DNA from: Myroides sp. NP-2
Lineage (GTDB): Bacteria > Bacteroidota > Bacteroidia > Flavobacteriales > Flavobacteriaceae
Direction of reading: 5' to 3'
NCBI RefSeq assembly: GCF_014145665.1
Contig: NZ_JACHTD010000005.1
Coordinates: forward strand, 124,001 to 188,000
Length of the DNA stretch: 64,000 nucleotides
Shown here: in pieces, positions 8,075 through 16,595 of the stretch
How positions within the stretch are numbered: position 1 is the first letter of the stretch
Layout of the letters: each line of letters opens with the position of its first letter
Notes under the pieces: model-generated
Database searches by the model: none
What the model saw: the letters and a program-made list of their open reading frames with translations, nothing else
Told to the model about the DNA's origin: nothing
Made by a program: the position numbers and the translations under genes

Positions 8075-8188
8075 TCATCGCTCTCCCCCATTCTCATACA
8101 TCATGTTTGCTTTAAGACGATTGGAAAATAAAACACCTAATTCTTCTTCGATTTGTTGAATATAGTTCGGTTCAATAGGAAATGACAT
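8075..8188 (-). pseudogene. SMI1/KNR4 (SUKH) immunity protein remnant
   Basis: Thirty-seven codons from an ATG at 8188 read like the N-terminus of a SMI1/KNR4-family protein: PIEPNYIQQIEEELGVLF, then MMYENGGE, at which point full-length proteins (usually 130-180 residues) continue. Here the frame stops at 8075-8077. A further in-frame tail after the stop (ending GDVDFGKEVK, to about 8033) may be the C-terminus joined by a deletion. SUKH proteins neutralise many polymorphic toxins. Confidence 0.55.
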
Positions 8189-8275
8189 ACTACTTACTTT
8201 TTAATGCATACTTCTTTACTCACTTGTAAATATACCAAAGTATTTTTGATGGGACTCTTTCTATTCTAAAGTTAA

Positions 8276-8641
8276 ATTAGATTTTCATTCTGTTTCTATG
8301 GGCAATTTATCATCAGTGGACAAAATTGTATGTTTACGGTACCAATAAAATTAGACGCAACAGAGAGAGGGGCCTCAGCTCTTGAGCTTCCTTCTTTATC
8401 TCTTTTACCTAATCCCACAACTACTGTAACTACTGTAGTTTACAATATTGGTAGCTCAAACGATAATGCACAATATCTAGTAGTTTACGATCTTCTAGGT
8501 GTAGAGCGATACAGACAAAAAATAAATGTAAAAAAGACGGAGATTGTTCTTGAAGTTAGCCATCTAGCCAAAGGGACTTATCTCATAAGTCTGGAAGCTG
8601 ATGGAAAATGAATCGCTACTGAAAAATTAATTAAAAAATAA
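8276..8641 (+). pseudogene. T9SS type-A sorting-domain remnant with in-frame stop
   Basis: The frame is open from 8276 without a proper N-terminus; coding-like sequence begins near GQFIISGQNC and reads through the ATG at 8330. The type-A C-terminal sorting domain is clear: LLPNPTTTVTTVVYNIG, YLVVYDLLGVERYRQ and LAKGTYLISLEADGK. A TGA at 8609-8611 stops it, but the next nine codons read IATEKLIKK followed by TAA, exactly how such domains end. A TGG-to-TGA change therefore seems to have removed the terminal basic motif. No signal peptide or functional domain is left upstream, so this is the tail of a lost secreted protein. Confidence 0.75.
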
Positions 8642-8654
8642 AAATTAACTCCTT

Positions 8655-8690
8655 AAAAGTGCTAAAGTTTAGACTTTAGCACTTTTTTTT
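8655..8690 (+). terminator. Terminator after the T9SS remnant
   Basis: A 14-bp stem (8655-8668 with 8673-8686), a TTAG loop and a T-run lie 14 bases after the old stop codon at 8641. Confidence 0.8.
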
Positions 8691-8743
8691 ATCTTTTATT
8701 TTAAATATATTTAACATTAAAATAACAATTAAACTAGGCTTCT

Positions 8744-10654
8744 ATGAAACAAAAACTACATATAAAAAGAATCCATTTTATCCTAGGAAGTCTTTTAGTG
8801 CTACTACTTCCTTACTCCATTATTGCCCAAGACTACAATTGGAAATGGGCTTTTAAAGGAGGTGCACACAAAGGAGGATATGGCGTTAGATATCGCGATG
8901 AGCAAATCCACGACATCAAAGTAGGTACAGATAATAACTACTACTTTTTAGCAACTATAGCTGGCAAACTAGAGGCTAACCTAAATAATGTTCCTCTTTC
9001 TGTATACAATCACTCCCCTACAATTGGAGGAGGATCCAATGACATTTTATTATTTTCCACCACCTGTGAGGGAGAGATTCGATGGAGCCAAGTCATTGGA
9101 GGAGGTACAGAAGACTATAGCTTTAATTTAGTACTCGATCAACAAAACAATGTCTATATTGCCGCTAATGTACGAAACGACTATATCACAGCAGATGGTT
9201 CCCCCGTTCACTTTAGCCCGACGGATTCCATTCCTTATCCTGATTCCTATCTAAATCCACAAAATCAAGATGGATACAAAACTTCCTACCTCGCCAAATA
9301 CAATAGCGAAGGGGATTTTATCAAAAAAGTAGCCCTTCAAGGTCCTGTAAATTATTATACCTTTCCTTCCAACACTTACAATCTAACCCTAACTGAAAAC
9401 GGACAACTGCATTTTATTGTTGGGTTAAGACAAGGCATTCATCTTGATGGGCATGTGACCATTGAACCTTATGAAGGACTTTATTTTAACAATTACCTGG
9501 CTCAATATGATTTAGACTTAAACTATATACACAGTTTTAAACTCCCCATAGCCCCCGAAACTGATCTCCTCAGTAAAGCTAGTTATTTGAAATTTATTCA
9601 CGACAAAGCAAACCACCAATACCTAATTTCAGCCGTTCGGGGGGAAGCTGTTGGCGATGTAAAACCCTTAAACTATGGGGGAAAAGATTTTGTAGAGCGC
9701 ACCTTCATCTTAGCCATTGACGATCAAACAGGAGCTGAAAAATGGAGAAGAGAATTTCGTTCTCCACCAGAGCCTCAATACCCCTATCCTTCAGCCAATA
9801 GTATTTTTAATATGGTCTTAGATGAAAACTCCAATATCTATATTGCAGGAAGACTTTCCTCTAGAGAAGCTGAGACTATTCAAATACTCGATCCAACCAA
9901 CCCATCCATCCCTACTTTCTCTTATACGCCAGGGGTAAACGGATCTATTCCCATGATTGCCAAACTCAACAGTCAAGGAACCGTGCAATGGATGCAAGCA
10001 ACAACCGCTTTAAATGAAGATGCAGGTGCTCCAGGCCCAATTGAAGCAAAGGGAATTGCAATTAATGGTAATGAAGTTGCACTAGCTACACAGGCAACCA
10101 ATGAATTTTGGGGAAATTTTGAAATTAGAAGACCTTTTGGGCATCGCTCTGACCCCATCTTGGTCCGCTTTGATAAACAAACGGGAGAAGTCATTGCCGT
10201 GAATGAGGTTCCTGGTTCTGAAGGGAGCTACCACAGCTTAACTGCTGTTGCAGCTGATCAGGATGGAAATTATATCGTGGGGGGATTTTTCTTAGGCAAT
10301 CTGTTTTGGGATAACGATTGGGGCATAACCCCTATTATAACGACTGGAGAAGCTGATTTCTTTGTCGCCAAACTTGAAGCCAACCCTTGTGGATCAAGTA
10401 ACCTCAGTACCGAGAAATTCAACAAACCAACTTTTAGTATTTACCCTAACCCAGCCAAAGGAATCGTCTATATAGACACACAAGAACAATTGAATCAATA
10501 CTTTGTCTATGATTTGACAGGCAAACAAGTACTATACGGTAACCTTGAATCCGAAAATAAAATCAACCTAGAAGGCTTGCAAAAAGGAATGTACTTTCTT
10601 CAAATAACAACGACAAATGGTAAATATGAAACTGTAAAAATAGTCAAGCAGTAA
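8744..10654 (+). CDS. T9SS-secreted beta-propeller-like protein
   Basis: A 636-aa exported protein. Residues 1-28 form a signal peptide ending at IIAQ. The body has repeating blocks of the type DNNYYFLATIAGKL, QNNVYIAANV, NSNIYIAGRL and DGNYIVGGFF, spaced like SBBP-type repeats of a beta-propeller. The last ~80 residues are a T9SS type-A sorting domain: FSIYPNPAKGIVYID, YFVYDLTGKQVL, LQKGMYFLQITTTNGK and the terminal KIVKQ. It would be carried over the outer membrane by the Bacteroidota gliding/secretion machinery and released or anchored on the surface. The substrate is unknown. It follows the degraded T9SS tail and may be a relative of the lost gene. Confidence 0.82.
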   Translation: MKQKLHIKRIHFILGSLLVLLLPYSIIAQDYNWKWAFKGGAHKGGYGVRYRDEQIHDIKVGTDNNYYFLATIAGKLEANLNNVPLSVYNHSPTIGGGSNDILLFSTTCEGEIRWSQVIGGGTEDYSFNLVLDQQNNVYIAANVRNDYITADGSPVHFSPTDSIPYPDSYLNPQNQDGYKTSYLAKYNSEGDFIKKVALQGPVNYYTFPSNTYNLTLTENGQLHFIVGLRQGIHLDGHVTIEPYEGLYFNNYLAQYDLDLNYIHSFKLPIAPETDLLSKASYLKFIHDKANHQYLISAVRGEAVGDVKPLNYGGKDFVERTFILAIDDQTGAEKWRREFRSPPEPQYPYPSANSIFNMVLDENSNIYIAGRLSSREAETIQILDPTNPSIPTFSYTPGVNGSIPMIAKLNSQGTVQWMQATTALNEDAGAPGPIEAKGIAINGNEVALATQATNEFWGNFEIRRPFGHRSDPILVRFDKQTGEVIAVNEVPGSEGSYHSLTAVAADQDGNYIVGGFFLGNLFWDNDWGITPIITTGEADFFVAKLEANPCGSSNLSTEKFNKPTFSIYPNPAKGIVYIDTQEQLNQYFVYDLTGKQVLYGNLESENKINLEGLQKGMYFLQITTTNGKYETVKIVKQ

Positions 10655-10680
10655 TCAACCTATTTTTAACTAAACCCGAT

Positions 10681-10790
10681 CGCGCGGATTTTCAATCCGT
10701 ACGTTAGTTTTCAATCGTGAGATAAAAATATTTATTTAAATCTATAGAACAATGTCAACAAAATATAAAGGCACGGATTGGCGCGAAATC
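10681..10790. repeat. REP-like palindromic element
   Basis: CGCGCGGATTTTCAATCCGTACG (10681-10703) is a short palindrome around GGATT/AATCC with a GCGC shoulder. A related half, GCACGGATTGGCGCG, lies at 10771-10785. A similar palindrome is found at 52430-52445, so it is a dispersed motif. It resembles REP elements mobilised by Y1 (RAYT) transposases, but no such enzyme is in the window. Confidence 0.45.
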
Positions 10791-10801
10791 AGAATATAAA
10801 A

Positions 10802-10835
10802 AGAGGGTGACCTTTTGGGTCACCCTCTACTTCTA
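10802..10835. terminator. Terminator hairpin
   Basis: An 11-bp stem AGAGGGTGACC (10802-10812) with GGTCACCCTCT (10818-10828) lies about 150 bases after the T9SS gene and is its likely terminator. A related AGAGGGTG/CACCCTCT hairpin is at 52472-52498. Confidence 0.7.
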
Positions 10836-11102
10836 TACTCTTGTTTTTCAAGCTAATATACAATTTTTTGTTACAATTGTTCGTGAATTTCATATAAGCT
10901 AGTGTGCTTCTTTTGTAACAAAGTAGTTCGCAACTTCAATTTTAGTAAAGCCACTATTGATTATCTTAGCCTATAATCCTTACGGTGAACGTGGTCATCA
11001 ACATTCTACCACAACAATTGAATGCGCTCGATATCCTCAACATTTGTATAGAGGAACATCGCATTTGTAATCCTTAACTATACATGCGATGTTTTGCATT
11101 GT

Positions 11103-11732
11103 TTAAAATTCCCCTAAAAATACACTTGTACTACATTCTACAAGGTCAACATCTGTCAAGAAAATCCAAATTCCATAGCCAGTATCTTCAAAACTAGCAG
11201 GAAGTTGAACCTTACACTCACCGGCACCACGTTCTGCTACCTGCTCTAAAATAAACATGGATTGCGTTGCCTTTCGATAGAGGACCACAGTTAGTACATC
11301 TGTTTTATTTACAGAACCAAAAACTAAATTTGCACTCCACGTTAGAGTAAGCTCCTTGTTCACAATGGCTACAGTATCCACAAAGATATTCTGCAAAATT
11401 CCCTTGCTTATTACAACCTTACTCAAGTTGATAACAAACCCATCTTCTACTTGATTTACTGCTTCTTGAAGATGATACGCTAAAGCTAAATTTACAGTAG
11501 ACTTTAATTTTTGAGCAGACCCAAAATGGCGTTTAATTAAACCGTTGAGTGGTCGTAAAAAATTTGACACTAACTTAAATTTTTGACGATGACTCAACTG
11601 CCCAGCCGTTGGATTTTTACTACTCTTTTTTGGCGCATTGCGAATGATATTTTGACCCTTTACGCTTAATCCCACAAGTGTTCCTACTTTACCGCTAAAA
11701 CCACCTGTTAATCCATTTTTCATTTTTCCCAT
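11103..11732 (-). CDS. DUF6266 family protein
   Basis: A 209-aa protein whose N-terminus has the DUF6266 signature: KNGLTGGFSGKVGTLVG, then IIRNAPKKS and the Gln/Arg-rich QLSHRQKFKLVSNFL. The rest is predicted beta-rich. These proteins are widespread in Bacteroidota, often in several copies per genome, and their function is unknown. It is monocistronic, between the REP-like region and the dispersed 11-bp-repeat element. Confidence 0.75.
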   Translation of the reverse strand: MGKMKNGLTGGFSGKVGTLVGLSVKGQNIIRNAPKKSSKNPTAGQLSHRQKFKLVSNFLRPLNGLIKRHFGSAQKLKSTVNLALAYHLQEAVNQVEDGFVINLSKVVISKGILQNIFVDTVAIVNKELTLTWSANLVFGSVNKTDVLTVVLYRKATQSMFILEQVAERGAGECKVQLPASFEDTGYGIWIFLTDVDLVECSTSVFLGEF

Positions 11733-11954
11733 AGTTTTGCATTTTAAATGATTAATACTTTTTTATGAGTTCTACCTAGTAGCTAGCTTTACTATGGCTC
11801 TCAATACAAAACTAAAAAAGCACAAAAAGAAGGACAATACTCCCTTCCGTATTCTTCCACATATTGTACAAAAAAGGAGTAATTGTCCGTTCTTGTTTAA
11901 ATTACACAAAAACACAACAAGCTGTATTTCAGTATTTTAAATAATATAGAAAAA

Positions 11955-12072
11955 TAGTTGTAAAGGGTTTGTAAGGGGATCGTTAGCATTTACAAGGGTT
12001 TTAGGCCTTTTTACCTTACAAACCCTTTACAAACCCTTTACAAACCCCTTACAAACCCTTAACTATCTACCC
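11955..12072 (+). repeat. Dispersed MITE-like repeat, copy 1 (four 11-bp units)
   Basis: The element starts TAGTTGTAAAGGG and ends AACTATCTACC, with complementary ends. A left arm (GTAAAGGGTTTGTAAGGGG) faces a core containing TAGGCCTTTTT, then four tandem 11-bp units TTACAAACCCY. The left arm can pair with 19 bases of the tandem array, giving a long hairpin. A second copy in opposite orientation lies at 52239-52388 and differs mainly by having seven units. It encodes no protein. Confidence 0.85.
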
Positions 12073-12317
12073 ATGCGCTCACACTTTACCAATCCGTCAA
12101 TCAACCTTTGTTGCAACAACCAAGCATTGGAGTGCTTGGTGTCAGTGCAAGATACACCCCTTCCCGCCTCTGGGACATAGTAGGAAGATTTTCCCATTTT
12201 CAGTACAAATAAATGGGAACAACGTTTAGCTGGATGTCAATTCACCTGCATAAAATAAAAATTCATTTCAAAAGGAAAAAGGGGGTTCATCTCCCAAACA
12301 GGGAATATAAACACAAA

Positions 12318-12347
12318 GAAAACCGATAACTCTCGTTATCGGTTTTC
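12318..12347 (-). terminator. tRNA-Ser terminator
   Basis: A perfect 13-bp stem GAAAACCGATAAC / GTTATCGGTTTTC with a 4-base loop lies directly after the tRNA 3' end on the minus strand. Confidence 0.85.
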
Positions 12348-12351
12348 TTAG

Positions 12352-12436
12352 CGGAGAAAGAGGGATTCGAACCCCCGGACCTGTTACAGTCAACAGTTTT
12401 CAAGACTGCCGCAATCGACCACTCTGCCATTTCTCC
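12352..12436 (-). tRNA. tRNA-Ser (anticodon UGA)
   Basis: An 85-nt tRNA with a 7-bp acceptor stem (GGAGAAA with TTTCTCC), discriminator G, D-arm GGCAGAGTGGTC, anticodon loop CTTGAAA (TGA anticodon), a long variable arm (GTTGACTGTAACAGGTC region) and a T-arm containing GGGGTTCGAATCCC. The long variable arm and anticodon define a class II serine tRNA. CCA is not encoded. A perfect Bacteroidota promoter lies upstream and a terminator downstream, so it is a single-gene transcript. Confidence 0.95.
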
Positions 12437-12467
12437 AGTAGTCTGCTTTACTTCTGTATTGCGAGTG

Positions 12468-12498
12468 CAAATATAGCGCATTTACTGACTTTGACAAA
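12468..12498 (-). promoter_or_regulatory. Consensus Bacteroidota promoter of tRNA-Ser
   Basis: On the minus strand, TTTG (12495-12498) and TATATTTG (12468-12475) are separated by exactly 19 bases, the textbook TTTG-N19-TAnnTTTG arrangement. The tRNA 5' end lies 32 bases downstream of the -7 box. Confidence 0.85.
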
Positions 12499-12577
12499 CA
12501 ATAAGACAATATTTTTTTATATTTTTTACAGCTAAAACCCTAAGTCTTTTAGAGCAAATCAATTACATCCTAAAAAA

Positions 12578-12608
12578 AATCGCACTCTTTTTTCAAAGCA
12601 GTGCGATT
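12578..12608 (-). terminator. Terminator of the first lgt gene
   Basis: AATCGCACT (12578-12586) pairs with AGTGCGATT (12600-12608). On the minus strand the hairpin is followed by a run of T, 22 bases after the lgt stop codon. Confidence 0.75.
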
Positions 12609-12629
12609 CTATATCAAATGGCGCTTGTA

Positions 12630-13538
12630 CTACGCGTAAATTCTCTTTTTTGCCGTTGCCCACAGGTAAACACCTGCTAGGATAAACGGAATACTCAACC
12701 ACTGCCCTGTCGACAATAATCCTAAAGTTTCTTCAAATCCGCCTTGACTTCCTTTTACAAACTCCACGATAAAGCGAACCATCCAGAGCAAAACTAAAAA
12801 GACCCCAAAAATATAGCCTCCGTATTTTCGGGCCTCTGTTTTCCAGTACATAAAATACAGAATAAGGAAAACAATCACATAGCCAAATGCTTCATATAAT
12901 TGAGTGGGATGCTTAGGTAAAACTGCTGCTAATGCTTCTGCAAATTGCGGATTATGTTGAATGGCCTCATAGGCTGCATTCGGATTGTTTAAGCCCGTAA
13001 TTTCCATCGCTTTTCCCGCTGAATACTCATCGCGAATAAAGCGAACACCAAAAGCACTAGTTGTCACATGACCTACGATTTCTGAGTTGAAAAAGTTCCC
13101 TAAACGAACGAATATTCCCCCTAGGGTTACTGGAATCACTACGCGGTCCAAAATCCACAGAATCGGCTTCTGAATGATGTTTTTGCTGTAAAAATACATG
13201 GTTAGAATAATACCAATCGCAGCACCGTGACTCGCTAACCCACTGAATCCAACAATTTCAAATTTTGGCGAAAAGCGAACGGGTAATATAATTTCGAGTA
13301 AATGATCTTTAAAGTAATCCCAATCATAGAAAAACACATGACCCAAACGAGCCCCAATCAAGGTCGCTAATACGGTATATATAAATAATTTATCGAGTTT
13401 CTCTACGCTTAATCCTTCGCGGTCGTAGATCTTTTTCATCACGAACCAACCTAAACCAAAAGCTACTACAAACATTAAGCTATAGTAACGCAATTGCATA
13501 AAACCTAAATCAAAACCTTCTGAAGGATTCCAAATCAT
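12630..13538 (-). CDS. lgt: Prolipoprotein diacylglyceryl transferase (copy 1)
   Basis: A 302-aa polytopic inner-membrane enzyme that moves diacylglycerol from phosphatidylglycerol to the lipobox cysteine of prolipoproteins. About seven transmembrane helices are visible. Lgt motifs are present: SHGAAIGI near residue 99 (His-Gly), the signature RLGNFFNSEIVG near residue 142, and HPTQLYEA near residue 210, followed by a C-terminal GGYIFG. The length is normal. It is downstream of yidD. A second lgt lies at 18839-19720, so this genome carries two. Confidence 0.93.
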   Translation of the reverse strand: MIWNPSEGFDLGFMQLRYYSLMFVVAFGLGWFVMKKIYDREGLSVEKLDKLFIYTVLATLIGARLGHVFFYDWDYFKDHLLEIILPVRFSPKFEIVGFSGLASHGAAIGIILTMYFYSKNIIQKPILWILDRVVIPVTLGGIFVRLGNFFNSEIVGHVTTSAFGVRFIRDEYSAGKAMEITGLNNPNAAYEAIQHNPQFAEALAAVLPKHPTQLYEAFGYVIVFLILYFMYWKTEARKYGGYIFGVFLVLLWMVRFIVEFVKGSQGGFEETLGLLSTGQWLSIPFILAGVYLWATAKKRIYA

Positions 13539-13632
13539 ACTATTCGAGTTTGTTATATTATTATTGCGGAATTCCGCTTTAGTGAATACGTAAAAATAGA
13601 AAAATTATTTCACAATCTGAGACAAAAATACA

Positions 13633-13857
13633 CTAAGGTACTGGATCATATCCCTTGCCTCCCCATGGTCCACATCGAAGGATGCGCTTAACAGCCAACC
13701 AACCTCCTTTTAGCAAGCCGTGTTTCTGCAATGCCTCTACAGTATAGTGCGAGCAGGTCGGCGTATAACGACAGGTCGGCGGAAAGAAAGGCGAAATGCC
13801 CCCCTGATAAAAACGCACCAGCAAGATAAATGGCGCTATGAGTATTTTTCGAAACAT
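13633..13857 (-). CDS. yidD: Membrane protein insertion efficiency factor YidD
   Basis: A 74-aa protein with the whole YidD pattern: an N-terminal amphipathic helix ([15 protein letters not shown]), the cysteine-rich core [15 protein letters not shown], the segment [25 protein letters not shown], and the expected length. YidD helps YidC-dependent insertion of inner-membrane proteins. It lies between cysS and lgt, all on the minus strand, with a hairpin separating it from cysS. Confidence 0.93.
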   Translation of the reverse strand: MFRKILIAPFILLVRFYQGGISPFFPPTCRYTPTCSHYTVEALQKHGLLKGGWLAVKRILRCGPWGGKGYDPVP

Positions 13858-13876
13858 AATGTGAAGGTAATAAAAA

Positions 13877-13905
13877 AAAGCTATAAGAGAATCCCTATAG
13901 CTTTT
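13877..13905 (-). terminator. Terminator after cysS
   Basis: A 10-bp stem AAAAGCTATA / TATAGCTTTT with flanking A/T runs lies directly after the cysS stop and before the yidD start. Confidence 0.75.
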
Positions 13906-13911
13906 ATTGTA

Positions 13912-15390
13912 TTATAAAGAAAAGGATGTCCCTTCTTTTCCGTCTTTTAGTTGAATATTTAACTTGGCAAGCTCGTCTCGGATGTGATCCGACATCGCGA
14001 AATCTTTATTCGCCCTAGCTTCATTTCGCATTGAAATCAACATATTTACAACGCCTTCTAACTTATCGTTATTTGCCGCCATAACACTTGTTGATTCTAA
14101 TCCCAATACATCAAATACAAAAGCGTGCATCAAGGAGGTAAACAAAGCCAAATCAGCAGCAGTAATCTGCTCTTTGCCTTCTTTAATAACATTGACGATG
14201 CGCACACCTTCAAATAGATGAGCAATCAAAATCGGACTGTTAAAGTCGTCATTCATCGCATCATAACACTGTTGTTTCCACGCTTGTATATCGACAGTTG
14301 ATTGAGCAGAAACTGGTAATTCTTGTACGTGCTTTACCGCTTCCATCAATCGGTTAAATCCACGTTCAGACGCCAAAATCGCCTCATCAGAGAAATCCAA
14401 TACGCTGCGATAATGCGCTTGTAACATAAAGAAGCGCACCACTGCTGGGGCAAATGCCTTACTTAGTACGGCATTTTCTCCTGAAAACAACTCATTCGGC
14501 AGGATGTTATTTCCCGTTGATTTAGCCATTTTCTTTCCGTTAAGCGTCAACATATTGGCGTGCATCCAAAAGTTTACTGGTGTATTACCCGTACATGCTT
14601 CGTTTTGTGCAATCTCACATTCGTGGTGTGGGAATTTTAAATCCATTCCTCCGCCGTGAATATCGAAGTGATTCCCCAAATACTTAGTGCTCATTGCCGT
14701 ACACTCCAAGTGCCATCCTGGAAATCCATCACCCCAAGGGGAAGGCCAACGCATGATGTGCTCCGGCTCTGCTTTTTTCCAAAGGGCAAAATCCAACGGA
14801 TTGCGCTTGTCGGATTGTCCGTCTAAATCTCGGGTATTCGACAGTAAATCTTCAATCTTACGTCCACTTAAAATCCCATAGTGATGTTGGGTATTGTACT
14901 TCTCTACATCGAAATAAACAGATCCGTTTACTTCATATGCAAAACCATTGGCGATAATTCCTTCAATAATAGCAATTTGCTCAATGATATGCCCCGTTGC
15001 TGTAGGCTCAATACTCGGTGGTAAATTGTTGAATTGCTTGAGGATATTGTGGAAGTTCACCGTATATTTCTGTACGATTTCCATCGGTTCAATTTGCTCA
15101 ATACGCGCGCGTTTCGCAATTTTATCCTCCCCCTCATCAGCATCGTCCACCATGTGACCAACATCCGTAATATTACGCACATAGCGCACTTGGTATCCTA
15201 AATGTTTTAAATAGCGGAATACCAAGTCAAAAGAAATAAAAGTTCTACAGTTTCCCAAATGCACATAGTTGTAAACCGTTGGTCCACAAACATACATTCC
15301 TACTTTACCAGCGTGAATCGGTACGAAAACTTCTTTTTCCCCTGAAAGAGAGTTGTAAACTTTTAATTGTTGTTCTTGATATAATGCCAT
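13912..15390 (-). CDS. cysS: Cysteinyl-tRNA synthetase
   Basis: A 492-aa class I aminoacyl-tRNA synthetase that charges tRNA-Cys in the cytoplasm. The N-terminal [18 protein letters not shown] contains the first zinc-ligand Cys and the HIGH-equivalent HLGN. The zinc site continues with WHLECTAMS and HHECEIAQ. The KMSKS loop is present as KMAKS (about residues 287-291), a common variant. The C-terminal DALR-like domain with [21 protein letters not shown] is intact. It lies 23 bases downstream of folE in the same direction and is probably co-transcribed with it. Confidence 0.96.
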   Translation of the reverse strand: MALYQEQQLKVYNSLSGEKEVFVPIHAGKVGMYVCGPTVYNYVHLGNCRTFISFDLVFRYLKHLGYQVRYVRNITDVGHMVDDADEGEDKIAKRARIEQIEPMEIVQKYTVNFHNILKQFNNLPPSIEPTATGHIIEQIAIIEGIIANGFAYEVNGSVYFDVEKYNTQHHYGILSGRKIEDLLSNTRDLDGQSDKRNPLDFALWKKAEPEHIMRWPSPWGDGFPGWHLECTAMSTKYLGNHFDIHGGGMDLKFPHHECEIAQNEACTGNTPVNFWMHANMLTLNGKKMAKSTGNNILPNELFSGENAVLSKAFAPAVVRFFMLQAHYRSVLDFSDEAILASERGFNRLMEAVKHVQELPVSAQSTVDIQAWKQQCYDAMNDDFNSPILIAHLFEGVRIVNVIKEGKEQITAADLALFTSLMHAFVFDVLGLESTSVMAANNDKLEGVVNMLISMRNEARANKDFAMSDHIRDELAKLNIQLKDGKEGTSFSL

Positions 15391-15413
15391 AGTAATGATT
15401 TAATGTTATACGA

Positions 15414-16085
15414 TTAGAATTGTGTATCTAATTTAATATAATCTAAGAATTCTTTTCTCACACTTTCTTCTTTGAAACGCCCACCGAATTCAGCCGTAAC
15501 TGTACTACTTTCGATGTCCTTAATTCCACGTGAATTTACACATAAATGCTTCGCATCCATCACACAGGCAACATCTTCTGTATTCAATACGCGTTTTAAT
15601 TCATTTACAATCTGAATCGTTAAACGCTCTTGTACTTGTGGTCGCTTTGCATAAAAATCAACGATGCGGTTCATTTTCGATAAACCAACAACCGTACCAT
15701 TAGAAATATAAGCTACGTGAGCACGTCCAACGATAGGCAATAAGTGATGTTCACAAGTAGAATATACCACAATATTCTTCTCTACTAACATTTCATTGTA
15801 CTTGTACTTGTTGTCAAACGTAGATGAACTTGGTTTTTTCGCTGGATTTAAACCTCCAAAAATCTCTTTAACAAACATCTTCGCTACGCGATTAGGCGTC
15901 CCTTTTAAACTGTCATCTGTTAAATCTAACCCCAACGTGTTTAAAATGCTCTCAACGTCTTTCTTAATTAATTCGATCTTTTCTTCGTCTGTGCGATCAA
16001 ACGCATCACTTCTTAATGGAGTCGCATCGCTAGAAGCAATGTGGTTATCTCCCATATCGTCATGAAATTTTTCGTCTAAACTCAT
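15414..16085 (-). CDS. folE: GTP cyclohydrolase I
   Basis: A 223-aa type I enzyme that converts GTP to dihydroneopterin triphosphate, the first step of folate and pterin synthesis. The signature STCEHHLLPIVGRAHVAY carries the zinc Cys and His residues, and HLCVNSRG supplies the second Cys. The substrate-binding GLSKMNRIVDFYAKRPQVQE segment is conserved. An acidic ~35-residue N-terminal extension precedes the core. A TATATTTG element lies 41 bases upstream of the start, and cysS follows. Confidence 0.95.
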   Translation of the reverse strand: MSLDEKFHDDMGDNHIASSDATPLRSDAFDRTDEEKIELIKKDVESILNTLGLDLTDDSLKGTPNRVAKMFVKEIFGGLNPAKKPSSSTFDNKYKYNEMLVEKNIVVYSTCEHHLLPIVGRAHVAYISNGTVVGLSKMNRIVDFYAKRPQVQERLTIQIVNELKRVLNTEDVACVMDAKHLCVNSRGIKDIESSTVTAEFGGRFKEESVRKEFLDYIKLDTQF

Positions 16086-16125
16086 TATCTAGATTTTAAT
16101 ACGGTTTTTAGTTTTAAAATAAACG

Positions 16126-16133
16126 CAAATATA
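16126..16133 (-). promoter_or_regulatory. -7 promoter element of folE
   Basis: TATATTTG on the minus strand, 41 bases before the folE start codon. No clear -33 TTTG box is seen at 19 bases. Confidence 0.5.
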
Positions 16134-16595
16134 AGTAATTAAACTAATATTTTAGTAGGGAAAGTACTTTAATTGATTACGTAAACATCTCGTTAAATCC
16201 TTGTCAATTGGGAAAAGAGATAGAACATATAGAAGTAAAAAACGAGTGATTCCCCATCATTCCCTCCTACCTTACCTACTCTTTTTTTACTTGCCATATA
16301 TCTCCTCCTTCCTTAATTAACCTCTCTCTTTCTTATTTGTTGCAAAACATCCTAAAACAACAAGCATACACACTGATAATCAACGCCTCATAAATTACAA
16401 AAGGACATTTGTTCGTAAGTTCTTCGACTGTTCTCTGAGTTTATAAGGGATAAAGACTCATTTAGCGAAGAAAACTCGAAGGAGACTCGAACAAAACCCA
16501 AAAAAAACCTCAATAAACCCTCACCTCCCTTTTAACAAAAAAAACACGGGTATCCCGGTAAAAAACCGTATTTTTACATAAAAATTTTAATTACC
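16134..16595. other. Gene-free divergent region
   Basis: About 460 bases between the folE promoter and the DUF4377 gene contain no gene on either strand. An imperfect inverted pair GTTCTTCGACTGTTCTCTGAG (from 16416) and CTCGAAGGAGACTCGAAC (about 16475-16493), and a GGGTATCCC palindrome with ACGG/CCGT near 16547-16570, are the only structures seen. They may belong to a leader or an old repeat. Confidence 0.45.

Larger units (their letters stand above)
10655..11102. other. Gene-free stretch with repeat and hairpins
   Basis: No gene is visible in these 448 bases. They hold a REP-like palindrome (10681-10703) and a related half (10771-10790), a terminator hairpin (10802-10828), and an inverted repeat AACATCGCAT (11055-11064) / ATGCGATGTT (11084-11093) just after the DUF6266 gene, which may end its transcript. 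Confidence 0.6.
11733..12351. other. Gene-free stretch with dispersed repeat and hairpins
   Basis: Besides the dispersed repeat at 11955-12072 and the tRNA terminator (12318-12347), it holds two tandem hairpins: ACCAAGCA (12119-12126) with TGCTTGGT (12133-12140), and TTCCCATTT (12191-12199) with AAATGGGAA (12211-12219). No open frame covers this stretch convincingly. Confidence 0.6.

Noticed and set aside
11961..12062. Short repeats that might suggest a CRISPR array
   Set aside because: The units are 11 bp, directly adjoining, with no spacers; they belong to a dispersed element found again at 52239-52388, and no cas genes are present.
12287..12481. A 64-codon frame on the minus strand
   Set aside because: It lies directly over tRNA-Ser, its terminator and promoter; the tRNA explains the sequence.
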